NCBI GenBank assembly: GCA_033239125.1
Contig: BSWB01000002.1
Span: 10,635,001 to 10,699,000, forward strand
Origin: Fagopyrum homotropicum
Lineage: Eukaryota; Streptophyta; Magnoliopsida; Caryophyllales; Polygonaceae
Length of the DNA stretch: 64,000 bases
Reading direction: 5' to 3'
Below are positions 12,001 through 23,589 of the stretch, piece after piece. Both the position numbers and the translations under genes were made by a program. A model generated the notes under the pieces. It was not told the origin of the DNA, ran no database searches, and was given only the letters and a program-made list of their open reading frames with translations. Numbering within the stretch: the first letter of the stretch is position 1; each line of letters begins with the position of its first letter.

Positions 12001-14727
12001 ACGGAACAAGATATCCCTATGGTAAGAAATTCACATGTTGACAAGAAATTGAATCATAAGTTGATAAGAGACAGGAATAGAGATACAACTAGACAACTTT
12101 CTAGAATGTGTAGAGTAAAAAGTCAACACAAATTGCAACAAGCTAGTCTATGTTTGAAACAAAACCTATAGGTTTATGTTACAAACGTACTTCAGTAAAC
12201 ATAACACAAGAAGCAAGCTATTTTAAAATGTTCAAGGAACCACATTTAATTACCTGCCCACAACTACTAAATAGAGCAGCTAGTCTCTCTTCGGTGACCT
12301 AGTTTGGAAAGATCAAAACGGATGTCAGCAACATTCCAAACATGTCTTGCTTTAGAGAAAAGAAACGTCAACATTTGGCAAAATAAAAGAGTACAGCTTT
12401 TCTTACTTGCTGGTCAATGTCAGAAACATATATGGTGCGTCTAATGCTGTCCTCCCGCTGGGCTCTGATAGATTTACCATTAAACCTCCTTCTTCCCTGG
12501 TTGAAGTTATTTCGTCGCTGCCACGAAACAAAAATATCTTAATAAAAGTTACACATGAGATAGAATGAATAGACCATAGAAAGTCATGCATCCAGTATCA
12601 GAAATCCATCCTACCAAATAATTAGTACAACACTTGTTGTATATATTTCCCAAGGCTTATAATTATTCTTAGGAGTCAAATACTATGAGAAAAACATGGA
12701 AAAAGTAGTTTGAACTTATCCAGCTGTCCACTCTATGTGGCACATAAGAAAAGTAACAATGTTCATTGAATTGTATCAGATTCTACAGTCCCTATACAGC
12801 TATACTAATTAAATTATAAACTCTTTGAGGGGGCGTTTCATACATCGGTTTGAGAAATCAGGAATCTCAGTTCGATTCATAGTGCTTGATTGACAATTTT
12901 CCAATTTGATATTGATTCCTAAACCCTTTCGGGGTGGGGTTCCCATACCTGGGCTTAATATCGGCAGTGGCTGTTCAATTAAGTAAAACTACTGGCTGTG
13001 TTAGAAGTTAGTGATGAGGGCATGCTTTAACATGGACAACTCAGCTTTTGTTAGACATTCCAAAGTATGCCTGCTTTTCCAATTTTACCATATTTAAAAT
13101 ATTACTATAACTAGTAGCTTGCTGACAAAGAAGGGAGAGAACGAGAAGGTCAAAGGTGGTAATGGTTGGGTTCTTATGGTAGTTTATGGGTAGTTACAGC
13201 AGCAGTGACAGCGGTTGTGGTGAAACAAACATTTAAACCCTTGTTTGATTCCTGAAAGATAACCAAACACCCAATTTCATCTATTACTGTCCAACCTGTA
13301 ACTCCTAGCTCGGTTTCTTATTTCAGCTTGGTACCCTATGTTTTTACCAAACGCCCCCTGAAGAGTTATATCAAGCTGCAAAAACAGCTTTAAAGTACTA
13401 CGTTACTTCCGAAAAAGTAACTCCAAGTGACCACCACCACGATGTGCATTTGTGCAGGACAATCCCCAAAATAAGAAACAACCTTAGTACATTGATCCAG
13501 CTATCTGGGTGTCTTATTATAAAACTACTAATCACTATCATAAAAAGAAAGTATGCAGCCTATGGTATATCAATCAATATGTGTTCAAAGTGATAACAAA
13601 ATTTAAAGGAAAAGTCTAACTTATGTCTAGCACACCACCTGTTCCCCAGTGTTTATCATAAAACGACACGTCCAGGCAATCTAAGCAGTGGTAGGATGAG
13701 GTTTGTACCAGAAGAAAACAAAAAAGCATCCCGTAGAGAGAATCCCCACCAACAAAAAAATCTCCCAATACACATACATATGCAAGCATACAACAGAATG
13801 CAGCAACTGAAAGCAGTTAGGAACTGAAAGTATCAGAAATAGCAATAGTTGATCCACATAATCATACTGCGGTATCTGCCAAATAAGCATGATCGTGAGC
13901 AAGTTAACTACCAAACACCACAGTCACGATACAGAAATAACAAAATACGCTCTAAAAATATCTCAGAACTTGACCAGTATATGAGTCAAATGTGAAAGAG
14001 ACGAACCCATATACTATACCAAACCAATTTCACGAAAATACACATAATTGCAGGTATTTCGATTGCTAAACCATCAATTAACATACAGAAAAGCAGATCA
14101 CGCACTAAAACATATCTGAAATCAGGGGGAATGAGTTTGAAGGGGAAAACGCAGAAACACCGCAAGCAAACACATAGGTCTGTTATTGAGAGTTGAAAAC
14201 AGACAGAACTCTCACCCACCCAAAAACAAAAGTCAGCTTTCAATAATCTAACAGTCCAAAAAGGATCAATATCAATCCATGATGACCGACAACATCATCT
14301 CGCTTTTTTTTTTACAAGATTTCATTCGGCATTTAGAAACCACAATATGACAAATTGAAAGAAGAAACAACGAAAAAGCAATTGATGGATCATCACAACT
14401 AAATTGAACAAAATTGATGGCATCTAGATCAGGGAATACCCTTCGGTTATTCGGGAAATTGTCGTTTCCCAGATTCTTATAAGCCACCGGAAAATTGTTG
14501 TCGGACGAGCGATCATCATTGTTCGACTGATAAGACGACGGAACAAACTCCTTCGCCCACGGATTCAACTTGGACAAAATATCAGCGAGCTCATGGATGT
14601 TCTTCTGGTATTCCGATTTCGAATCCAAACTGTTTTTAGTGTCAGTATCAGAGGCCTGGGTAGGTGGAGGACAAGTTTTTGTGAACTGATCGTCAGAGCT
14701 CACAGCATTCTGGGCAACGGCAGCCAT
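9019..14727 (-). CDS. CID8-13-like PABP-interacting RNA-binding protein (PAM2 + two RRMs), 10 exons
   Basis: The coding exons in transcript order are 14727-14440, 12517-12407, 12298-12254, 10116-10044, 9948-9836, 9729-9670, 9559-9512, 9398-9330, 9227-9166 and 9076-9019. All have GT-AG borders and consistent phases, totalling 927 nt or 308 aa. Near residues 52-66 is a PAM2 motif (SKLNPWAKEFVPSSY) that binds the MLLE domain of poly(A)-binding protein. A basic stretch RRRRNNFNQGRRRF (residues 95-108) may be a nuclear signal. RRM1 has TIYVSDID and RFAFVEF; RRM2 has TVYCTNID and RIAFVEF. The protein ends SPSKTPVRPRIPRPPLQ. The layout and length match the Arabidopsis CID8-CID13 family, thought to link mRNA binding to PABP. 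I chose ATG 14727 because MAAVAQ is the usual family start; the ATG 51 bases upstream (14778) is in frame but gives an atypical extension. The subfamily member cannot be fixed. Confidence 0.93.
12815..13372. mobile_element. MITE inside intron 1 of the CID-like gene
   Basis: AGGGGGCGTTT at the left end and AAACGCCCCCT at the right form an inverted pair. The complementarity extends outward over TATAA-CTCTT on both sides, giving roughly 20-bp termini about 555 bp apart. The element lies wholly within the 1.92-kb intron 12518-14439, so it should be spliced out. No ORF is present. Confidence 0.65.
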
Positions 14728-14810
14728 GAAAGCAAAACCAAATTTCTCCCAAAATTGAGAAATGGGAAAAGAAAACAAAACTCAAAATGGGTAACCCACA
14801 GAAAATTGAC

Positions 14811-14822
14811 ACTATATATAAA
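14811..14822 (-). promoter_or_regulatory. Possible TATA box of the CID-like gene
   Basis: The minus strand reads TTTATATATAG about 85-95 bases upstream of the ATG at 14727. That would place transcription initiation near 14785, with a short 5' UTR. It is one of several AT-rich options upstream. Confidence 0.35.
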
Positions 14823-14909
14823 CTACAATTATTTTTCCACAAAAAGTGAAATTAAAAAAGAAAAAGATACTACTTTCCTTCTCCGTCTATTTATTCCTCA
14901 AAATTAGGG

Positions 14910-16097
14910 CTTTAAACTCGTACATAAAAACACGCCCTATACGAATCAAAATTGAGGAGCTGAGACACAGAAATGAAGAAGCTTTGTTTTAGGGTTATGA
15001 GTGCTTTGAGTATTGATCTCGATGGAAATGGAAATGGAAATGGGTAGTGTTGAGTGTGGGGCATATGCCTTTGGCTTTGGGGTCTTTGTTCCTTTGCTAA
15101 AAGAGCGAAAAGAGAAGCAGAGAGAGATGAAAGAAAACGAAATTAGTGAAATCAGAGATGAGAATCAAAGCGAAAGCCGAGAAGGAAGGGGACGAAGAAC
15201 ATAATTTGTTACTTTCTGCAACAATATATTTCATAAATTATATAGTCATCATAGACTGCTATCATGGACCATGTTGTTCTTGGAAAATGGGTCCACGGAA
15301 AAATAAAATAAAATAAAATATGCTCCTTTTTAATCTTTTTTAATAAAAAAATGTTTATTTATAATAAGATGGGATTGTTCGTGTGCAAATTTTCTTACGA
15401 TTTTGTGCATGCACTTCTCTAGCCTGTTGTTGCTGACGTTTGCAGCCATTTTTTTAATGCTTGCGTTACAAGGTCTTTGTCCCCTTTATTTTGCATTAGC
15501 GCATGTTTACTTCTTTAAAAAGAATAATTGAAAGCAAATGCTTTTTATTGATGTTTGAGATTAAATAAAACGCAACGGGATAGCAAATTAGGAAAGAGAT
15601 TAGGTACTAGGCAATTCTAATGGTCAAGAGGTAATAACAGAACAGTAAACGAATATTTGACAGTTTGAGGGATTTTAGCACAAGTAGTCGGAGACCGGTG
15701 ACTCAAAGATGAAAGAGTATCGGCAACAATATTAACTTTCCAAAGACATAGTTGATACGATCTCACTCAAAGCCGGTCTAAATTCCCTTTATCGGGAGGG
15801 TAAACAAAATTTATTTTATTTTTGAGTTTAAATAGACAAAATTTTGTATATCCTCCTCTTCCAATATTTTTGGTAAACACCTACTCTATGACCCCTAATC
15901 CATTACCTAATTTTCTTCTCTTTGTAGGACACGATGTCGTTTTTCAATTTTGATGATATATATTGGTTGTTATTTGAAAAAGGTCAAAAGAGTCGAAGTA
16001 CATACATTTTATCTATCTCGATGAAGACAATGATGACAATGTGAGCTTTATTAACAATTTGTTTCGGCCTTCTCGGGGGAGGAGAGGATATACTCTA

Positions 16098-16100
<3 letters not shown>
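14910..16100. other. Intergenic region upstream of the CID-like gene
   Basis: The GA-rich stretch at 15010-15200 and the (AAATA)n run at 15299-15321 are simple-sequence in character. No conserved protein, RNA gene or clear element ends are seen. Confidence 0.5.
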
Positions 16101-16104
<4 letters not shown>

Positions 16105-16136
<32 letters not shown>

Positions 16137-16400
16137 TTTTGGTTCTAGTGAGGAGACTTTTCGTTCAAAGCAGGTGAGAAAAATTTTGGTTCATTTTATA
16201 TTATTGTTGGTTCATTTCGTTTATGCTAGCCATTCATTTTAATTTTTTTTAGTGCAATGTTCAATTTTCAAATTATTAACAAAATTTACATTCATTAAAA
16301 AAAAATGAACCGTTAATGTATTAAAATTGAACTAGTAGTATGAAAAATGAACCGAATTTCTCCTGACCCCTCTCACAAAGAGTCTCCTCACCCGAATCAA
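16105..16400. mobile_element. (TA)n tract plus foldback MITE
   Basis: A pure TA repeat (about 16102-16132) leads into an element with inverted ends. On the left are GTGAGGAGACTTTT and later TTTTGGTTCATTTT. On the right, in reverse complement, are GTGAGGAGACTCTTTG and ATTCGGTTCATTTTT. The arms are about 60 bp and the interior is AT-rich and non-coding. A further short TA tract follows at 16408. Confidence 0.65.
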
Positions 16401-17056
16401 CTCTTACATATATATATGGTCGAGAAATTGAGAATCTTTCTTACGGTAAGGAGTGAGAACATCTAAAAACAATATGATCTAAAATCATCAACGGTTATGA
16501 TTAATAACTTCCAATGGTTTAAGAAGTGTTTAGTAAATTAGATTTGTGACCGTAGTCGTTGTTTCTAGTTGTAATTTAGGTTTGTGATTATGGTTCTCGA
16601 GTAGATTTTTTCAGATTTAAGTTTTAAAAAAGAACACGGTGATAAATTTAAGGAAGCATTTAGTAACATAGATTTATTAGGTTTTTATAATATCAAATTA
16701 CATAAATACACTTACACTTGTGAAATGTTTAATGAAAATAAGATCTACATACTACCCAAACGTCATTCTCTTCCCTCTCTTTCTCTTCCGTCCCATTTTC
16801 ACAAATATCGTAAGTTTAAGCCATGTTTGATTAATTTCTTCGTTTGAAATTTTGGTACAAAAGAAAGAGGAGGGAAAAGGGTTGTTGTTCGTTTATACAG
16901 AAGGTTTCAACTTTTTGCAGGTATAGGACTGTTGTTCGTTCAAATCGTCCTCTTCTATTTCTGTCATGTTCGATTTTGTGAAAATTTAGTGTTCAATTTT
17001 ATTGGTAATCGATTTTTATAGAGAATAATAGTTTTTCTTCAATTAAGCTTCATTTC

Positions 17057-17084
17057 AGAAGAAGAAGAAGAAGAAGAAGAAGAA
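17057..17084. repeat. (GAA)n microsatellite
   Basis: About nine GAA units lie in purine-rich intergenic DNA (16401-17695) in which I find no gene. Confidence 0.9.
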
Positions 17085-17695
17085 GCTATGAAGGAGAGAA
17101 AAATTGGAGATGGTTTTATTCTAAGCAACAAGAGGAAAAAGATGGAGATGGTATTGCTCTAAGAACATGAGGGAGAGGATGGCTATGGTCTTTCGGTACA
17201 CAAAAGAGAGGTAAAAAAAGAGGGACAAATACGGAATAATTTTCAAATCCAATCTTTAAATCTCTTAAAATCTTTGAAAATCATATTTAGGAAATCTTGA
17301 TTAGGAAGATCATAAAACATAATTCAAAGTTAGAATACAAAATAAAAAGCTCGAACTAAACAGAGCTATTAACTGGTACAGTTAAGTGGAGATCACCCAA
17401 ATCTTTTCTAAAAAATTAATCTACCCATCAATTAACCACACCCCTACTTATTTAATTTTAGAGGCTTAATATTTATTTACCTTGTATGGACGAACATAAA
17501 ATATCAATATTTCATATTTGTTTCTAATCAATAAAATTATTACTTTTTATTTAAAATTAATTTTTTTATTCACCGTGGATCAACTAAACTGAACACAACT
17601 CTAGAGTTACGTCATTATTTAGTGTGTAAAAATCTTTATTTGTTTTCCGCTTAATATTTTATTTTTTAATTATTAGATTGATTTGATAAAATATT

Positions 17696-18086
17696 GAAAT
17701 AATTTGGTTTACTAGGCTTTTTCTAGTTTTGTATTTAGTAGATGTACCCCTTGAGAGAAGTGAAGTGTGTGTAGAATTTGAGAATAAATATAAAAGGTTG
17801 GGAAATATTTACTTAATTGAAACATTAAAAAGCCTAAAATATTTTCATCCGCAAAATCATTTCCGCGGTTTGAGAACTTCCTGGTTCGATTTTTTCTTAA
17901 TAAATTATTTCTACTGGGCAATTTTGGTAACTAGGCCTTTTTGAAAAACTATAGTCTTTTTAATGTTTCAATTAAGTAAATATACCATAACCCTTTATAT
18001 TTATTTTCAAACTCTACACACTCTTCTCTCAAGGGTACATTTCCTAAACACAAAACTAGAAAAAGCCTAGTAAACCAAATTATTTC
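17696..18086. mobile_element. Long inverted repeat (foldback/MITE), ~135-bp arms
   Basis: The left arm 17696-17834 and right arm 17950-18086 are reverse complements at high identity. Both begin GAAATAATTTGGTTTACTAG and share GTACCCxTTGAGAGAAG, TATAAAxGGTT and TTTACTTAATTGAAACATT. The loop is about 115 bp. No protein is encoded. A transcript would fold into a long hairpin. Confidence 0.85.
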
Positions 18087-19133
18087 TACTTTTATTTGTG
18101 TCCTTTCTTGATCAAAATTTAATTTATTCTGGTGAAACCATGCAACCCATCAAGACATACAAAGAGTTTCAAACTTATGTTTTTCATATTTTTTCACTCC
18201 ATGCATGATTGAAACAAACACATCAATGTAGAGGCATCCTCAATTGCTCATGACATGTCAAAAAGTCGTCAATTAATCAATGAATTTTCGAGATAGTTTT
18301 ACGAGTTAATGGACAATCTACTAGAAAATTGTTTACGTCTTTTGTATGATAATTACATGAAACTCATTCCATGATGACCGAAATTAGTTTAGCTTTAGTT
18401 GGAAGTCAATTTTAATAACTTTCTATATAATGTTTTTAATTTTTGGAGTTATTGAGATTTCAAATCCATAAGAACTTGGATAGGGTAATTTTTTTTGCAA
18501 GTTAATTAAATTGATTACTTAAGAGAACCAACTACTCATATTAGTATGTCAATACATTCTATCAAGTAACTTATTGTCATGGATGTCACGATTAATGATT
18601 AGTTCAATAAGGAGTCGAGAATAAATAATCAACTAACGAGGTAGATGATATTAGATTCTTCACGATTCATTACATATCCAAAGATTTGTTTCATTTGTCC
18701 AATCCGAAAGAAAAAGAGAGTACATATACGCTTTCTATTTGGATAACTATTGTCTCGATTTACATCATTAAATGTATCTTTGTTGACCGTACTATTAATC
18801 GCGTTGTCAACGCCGTTATGCAATCTACTTTTTACTTACTTGAAAAACGTATTTATAAAAATTATTCGTCTACGAATACCAAGAAAAGGATCAAGAAACC
18901 ATTTCGGATCCAAAAGTTGGAAATATAAAGAATGAAATTAGGATAAGAACTTCAATATTTTCATTCTTGCAAAAAAAAATTATGAACAATTAATCAATAA
19001 AAAGAATGAAGTTAACAATTGATATAATACAACATCAACGAAATATATGTGATCGATCATCGATCATCTCGTCGATCTAATTAACGTAAGCCAAAATTAT
19101 CAACATCATTAAAATACACAAACACAATGAAAA
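18087..19133. other. Intergenic region downstream of the MIZ1-like gene
   Basis: This is AT-rich sequence with only short spurious reading frames. No repeat ends or RNA genes are recognised. Confidence 0.5.
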
Positions 19134-19859
19134 TCACAACCTGACGAAGAATATGGTAAGTTCAGGTGCATTGTTCCCTTCGGGAGTCAACATGTACAAC
19201 GTCTCTGAATCCTTGGAGCCGACGACATGCTCAAAATTAGCCCTAATATACGCCACCTCGCTGCCCTCGACAACCGGAACAACTCCGACGCCCATGGAGA
19301 TGACCTTGAGAAGCTCCATGACATTTAGATCCGTCTCATTGGCATCCCTTTTGATCCCGAACCCGGCTTTTTTGCCATTCCAATACATGCTCCAAACCCC
19401 CTCTTCCATGAGCTTGTTTCGGGAGCCATGGTGGGAAGATGGATCCGACGAGGGTTGTTTTTCGCACTCGAGGGCGATTCTAACCATCCCGGTCCGAAGC
19501 TCCTTATGGAGCACATGGGTTTGGATGGGGAGCTCGAGTACGAGGTTTGGGAGACGGCCCGGGGCATCTTGTAAGGAGAGGGTCACATGACCCTTTTTAT
19601 TGCCGTATAGGGTTCCGGTGACTTTGTGGGAGGAGCCACCCACGGAGGAGGTAATGATGCCGGTGGGGGAGGGGAAGGAGGGGATTTTGCAGGTCATTGG
19701 GGTGATGATAGGGAAGGACCGGATCATGGAGCGAACCGTTTTTGCAGTGCGAGAAACCGGCCGTTTTCGTTTAATGGGTTCTGTGAGAGATACGTCCGGC
19801 GGAGGCGGTGGGGGTTGTGGCGGTGGTGGCGGTGTTTTGGGCCTAATTGGATTCCGCAT
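19134..19859 (-). CDS. MIZU-KUSSEI 1-like (DUF617) protein
   Basis: This is a single-exon gene of 241 aa starting at the ATG at 19859. The open frame extends five codons further, but only to a TTG, so ATG is preferred. The N-terminal ~35 residues are proline-rich (KTPPPPPQPPPPPP), then a basic KRKRPVSR stretch. The MIZ1/DUF617 domain fills the rest: GTLYGNKKGHV near residue 82, LVLELPIQTHVLHKEL, GMVRIALECE, WSMYWNGKKAGFGIKR, and the C-terminal ERVVG-like segment FEHVVGSKDSETLYMLTP. In Arabidopsis, MIZ1 acts at the ER and is needed for root hydrotropism, but the family has many paralogues, so the role of this member is inferred only at family level. No breaks are seen and the length fits the family. 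Its GC content is clearly above that of the flanks. Confidence 0.93.
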   Translation of the reverse strand: MRNPIRPKTPPPPPQPPPPPPDVSLTEPIKRKRPVSRTAKTVRSMIRSFPIITPMTCKIPSFPSPTGIITSSVGGSSHKVTGTLYGNKKGHVTLSLQDAPGRLPNLVLELPIQTHVLHKELRTGMVRIALECEKQPSSDPSSHHGSRNKLMEEGVWSMYWNGKKAGFGIKRDANETDLNVMELLKVISMGVGVVPVVEGSEVAYIRANFEHVVGSKDSETLYMLTPEGNNAPELTIFFVRL

Positions 19860-19998
19860 TGCTGTGGAAACCAAGAAGGCCGCCGATGAGGGAGGGGAAT
19901 GCTTGTGTTTTGAAAATTAGTTTTTGTTGTGATTTGTGGATTGGCTTGCTGTACGAAGGTTGGCTAATTGTGGATAATGTTTCGTTGTTAGGGTGGAT

Positions 19999-20009
19999 GT
20001 ATATATAAA
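19999..20009 (-). promoter_or_regulatory. Probable TATA box of the MIZ1-like gene
   Basis: The minus strand reads TTTATATATAC about 145 bases upstream of the ATG at 19859, giving a likely start of transcription near 19970 and a 5' UTR of about 110 bases. Confidence 0.5.
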
Positions 20010-20099
20010 TCTCAATTTGGTTTTGTGTTTAATTTGTATGTGATTGATCCATGAATATGTCACTTGTATGATCCAGATTAAGTTAACATATTAATTTTT

Positions 20100-21880
20100 A
20101 TTTTCTTTTCTTTTTTATCCTTTTTAGGAAAAGTTCAGAAACTTAATCACTATGAAAAACGGTGAATCGAGAGACAAAAATAAATCGGTAGATGGAAACA
20201 ACCTCCAAGAGAACAATTCAACCCATACCATAAACCCAACAAGAATAAAAAAAACATAAAAGGAAGGGAGTCGAAGTAGGACAACAACATGCCAAACAGG
20301 TTTGCGAAGGAAGATCCCACGTAGATGAACCATGTGAAAATCGAGCCAAGTGCTGCCGAAGTAGCACCATTGGAAGTAGGTACAACAAGAATCAAAATAC
20401 CTGGGGAAGTGAAAGACGAGACTCCAAGGAAGCGCTTCCCATCTAAAAGAGATGTCAAAAAGCACACAATCACAACAACATTCCAAACACAACTCAAAAC
20501 AATCACAACATCACCATAAGGAAATAATGATTATAGATAATTGATCATAGAGTTCTTATCTGCGGCTTCATAATTTGAGCACATTGAAAGCGCTTACATA
20601 GCTCATGTTTATACAAGCCTTATATTCACGGTACAATTCAAACTAGAAAAGGTAGGATATTCCATTGTTCATCAAACGAAAATCCATTATGTTCCCAAGA
20701 ATTCAAATAAGAGTTTATGAAAAACAATATACCACATATATGTGTCCTTTTCAATGCTACATATTTGTTTCCGAATCTCTCTCAATGTCATAAGTTTGTT
20801 TCTGAGTCATAAATATTTATTGGTAATGCTTGTAGTTATACATTACGTATTCATAGTGGTCATGAAGGTAATGCATGGACATGGTTCTCATATCATCTAA
20901 ACATCCATTTTCTCTTGGCGTTGTTCTTAACTAAAGAATAACTAAAATATGAAGAAGTAATTTTTCAAAATTTTAGATGAGGTTCTGACAGGTGGTTTTC
21001 CATCTTTTATCTATTTGGGTAAATCCGAAGGAATGAGTTTTTTTTAAATCAACTTTGTTCAATTTATTCATGGACTCAAGAGTAATCCTTAGCGTAGTAG
21101 AGTTCTGATAACTTGTAGAATTGACACAAACTATACAAAAATTAGACCATAAGTTCAAAAATAGAAAGAAGTGGTCAAATATTATATATTCTAGCATTTC
21201 GGTGGATTTTCACAAGATTCGACTTTATAGACCGATTGGAACACCAAAGAGTCATATACTAAAGTGTTTTATAAACAATAGTCTCACGAGAATAGTAATG
21301 TTTAAGGAGACCTGTCGAGCTTGGTTCAGGGGGAGTGAATCCTTGTTGAGATGAAACATTTATGTAGTTGGCTTCGTATCGAAGCACAACTATTGTTTTT
21401 AAACCAAAACTATTTTTCCTTAAATACAAGCAAGAGCTTATACTGAAAAATTCCGATAAGAGCTTCTACCGATAGGCAGTGAAGTTCTGTTAGAGATTCA
21501 ATTTTGGGACTATGGCTTCTCAGAGGAAACCATGATTTGGGTCATATACACAAGCAAAAGCTAGTTCCCTCGATTGTAGAATGAACAACGGCAAACTTGT
21601 TGAGATTGAGAGTTTGAGGCCACCAAATTACCCCAACAAATGAGGATCGATGGTTCAGATATGACACTCCTCATTCCATCTCTTTTTTTCGCTGCTCAAG
21701 TTAGGGAAGAAGGAGTCCCTAAAATCCTTACCTCTATTCTTCTTTCTTTTAATACTTCTTTTCTTTCTTTTCGTTATGGATCACCGACGGAACCTTGTCT
21801 GACCTACATCAACTTATTAGTTAATATATGTTTCATTGTCTAAAAATTTGACAACTTTTAAACGATCCCCAATTCAACTA
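20100..21880. other. Intergenic region, no supported gene
   Basis: Two overlapping minus-strand open frames at 20124-20506 show no recognisable domain and no codon pattern that convinces me. The remainder is AT-rich with no clear element boundaries. Confidence 0.45.
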
Positions 21881-21883
21881 TTC

Positions 21884-21957
<74 letters not shown>
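21884..21957. repeat. (GT)n(TA)n microsatellite
   Basis: A short GT run passes into about 29 uninterrupted TA units. Confidence 0.95.
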
Positions 21958-22559
21958 AAGAACGTGTTCTACCGTTAGAAATAAGAACAACTAAGGATCG
22001 TTGAATCAATATACAGATGGCTCGAAGTCGATCTCTGCGCTTAATGACAAAACTGTTTCTCAAGGCTTTGAAGTGGAGCTCAAGGTCTTGACTTTGAAAC
22101 CTGCAGAAAGTCGTTAGTCACAATAAAACGCGATATAAAGTGCGGTATGTAAAAGATCGACACTACGATATGTTTACGAAGTTCGTCCCTAACAACCTAC
22201 TCTCCGCCTAGGGTTTCCGACCCTGAGATTCTAACTATCGATTATGTGCTTGTTTTGAGTCCTAGATACTACCTAGAAGAACTTCCCTTCTCCTTTCAAT
22301 GTAGCCTCAATGTTATGATCTAGTCAACTCTTATTCTAGCAATAATAGCATAGTTACTTCGCAGAGTAACACACTTGAGTATAACACTATAATGACATGT
22401 CAATGTAGCTCTTGTGTTTATCTCACTCTAATCTAATCAACTAAAGTAAGCTCAAAGATGGAGATAACTTTTGGATCGATGAAGATGTTCTTGTTGGAAG
22501 GCTTTGTTACTTTTACTTGTAAGCTCTATCTTTCATCTTCAATCGTTGTCTTCATTTAT

Positions 22560-22990
22560 AGTCTTCTATGGAGATCTTCTTCTAGCCGTTGTATTGTAGC
22601 CGTTGTAACTTCTTCTTTCCTCGATAGAATCCGATGTTTTTTTAAGTGAGATCTTCTCACGTTGTTTGAGAAGTAGCCGTTGCAAATAAGATCTCCAAGT
22701 TGCCGAGATCTTCTCTTCAGCGTTCTTCACTTGGAAGTTGTTAGATATTTTCAAGTGAATCTTCTCTTCAACAAACTTTTGTAGCCGTTTGAGATCTTCT
22801 TGTCCGTTTAAAGTCTTTGACCGAAATCTTCTCATAAGATCTTCTCTTCAACAAACTTTCGTCAGCCGAAATTTTCTCTTCAAATCTTCATCCGAGATCT
22901 TCTTGGTTGGTTTGTTTGTTGGTTGTTGAAGATCTTCTCCTTTGGTTGTAGACATCCGTTGTTTGTAATAAATCTCTTAGCCGAGATCTT
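22560..22990. repeat. Region of clustered GATCTTCTC words
   Basis: The nonamer GATCTTCTC and one-base variants recur more than ten times in about 430 bases, interleaved with GTAGCCGTT and TTCAACAAACTTT words. The pattern suggests a degenerate tandem array. No protein is recognised. Confidence 0.55.
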
Positions 22991-23589
22991 CCTCTGTAAT
23001 GCTATCCAAGACCTACACACATTTTAACAAACAAATCAAGACAAACCATCTAAAAATATAATTGATATTTGTTAGTTTATATAACCGCATTTATATGTTA
23101 AGTCTTCCATCATTTAAATAAAACAATTTATATCAAAGTGGAGTTATTATACTGATTTGTAATTAATGGTGTGCTTAATTTCTTTAATTTGTTATTTAGT
23201 TTGGTTAGTTAGTGTGTCAATTAGTGGGTGAGTTAGTGTGCAAAGTAATGGGTGAACTAGTTATTTAGATTTTATTTATAAGAAGATTCAACCAGTTTGT
23301 CAAAGAGACTTAAATATTGAATTGAATACAAAATTGAGATTCCTCAAATTTCCGGTGTAAGAGATTTTTTTAGCACAACTGGTATGTCTAAATCTAATAC
23401 TTCATCCCTAGCACGAGAAGCCAAAGCAGAGCTTATTTTCCCGAAATGTATTACGCTACTGAAGTCAATCAACTCAAATTCTCAATCTACATATCTATGA
23501 ATGATGATGCAGCATCTGCGAGCAGTCACAGCTAGCCTATTTGGGTCATATAACCAGTTTAATATATTTGAAATACTTACATCTGCTAA

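Noticed and set aside
19860..19874. Five extra codons at the start of the MIZ1-like frame
   Set aside because: The extension begins with TTG; the first ATG (19859) is the plausible plant start.
20124..20506. Two overlapping minus-strand frames of about 120 codons
   Set aside because: No domain, no codon signal that I trust and no conserved context; probably chance.
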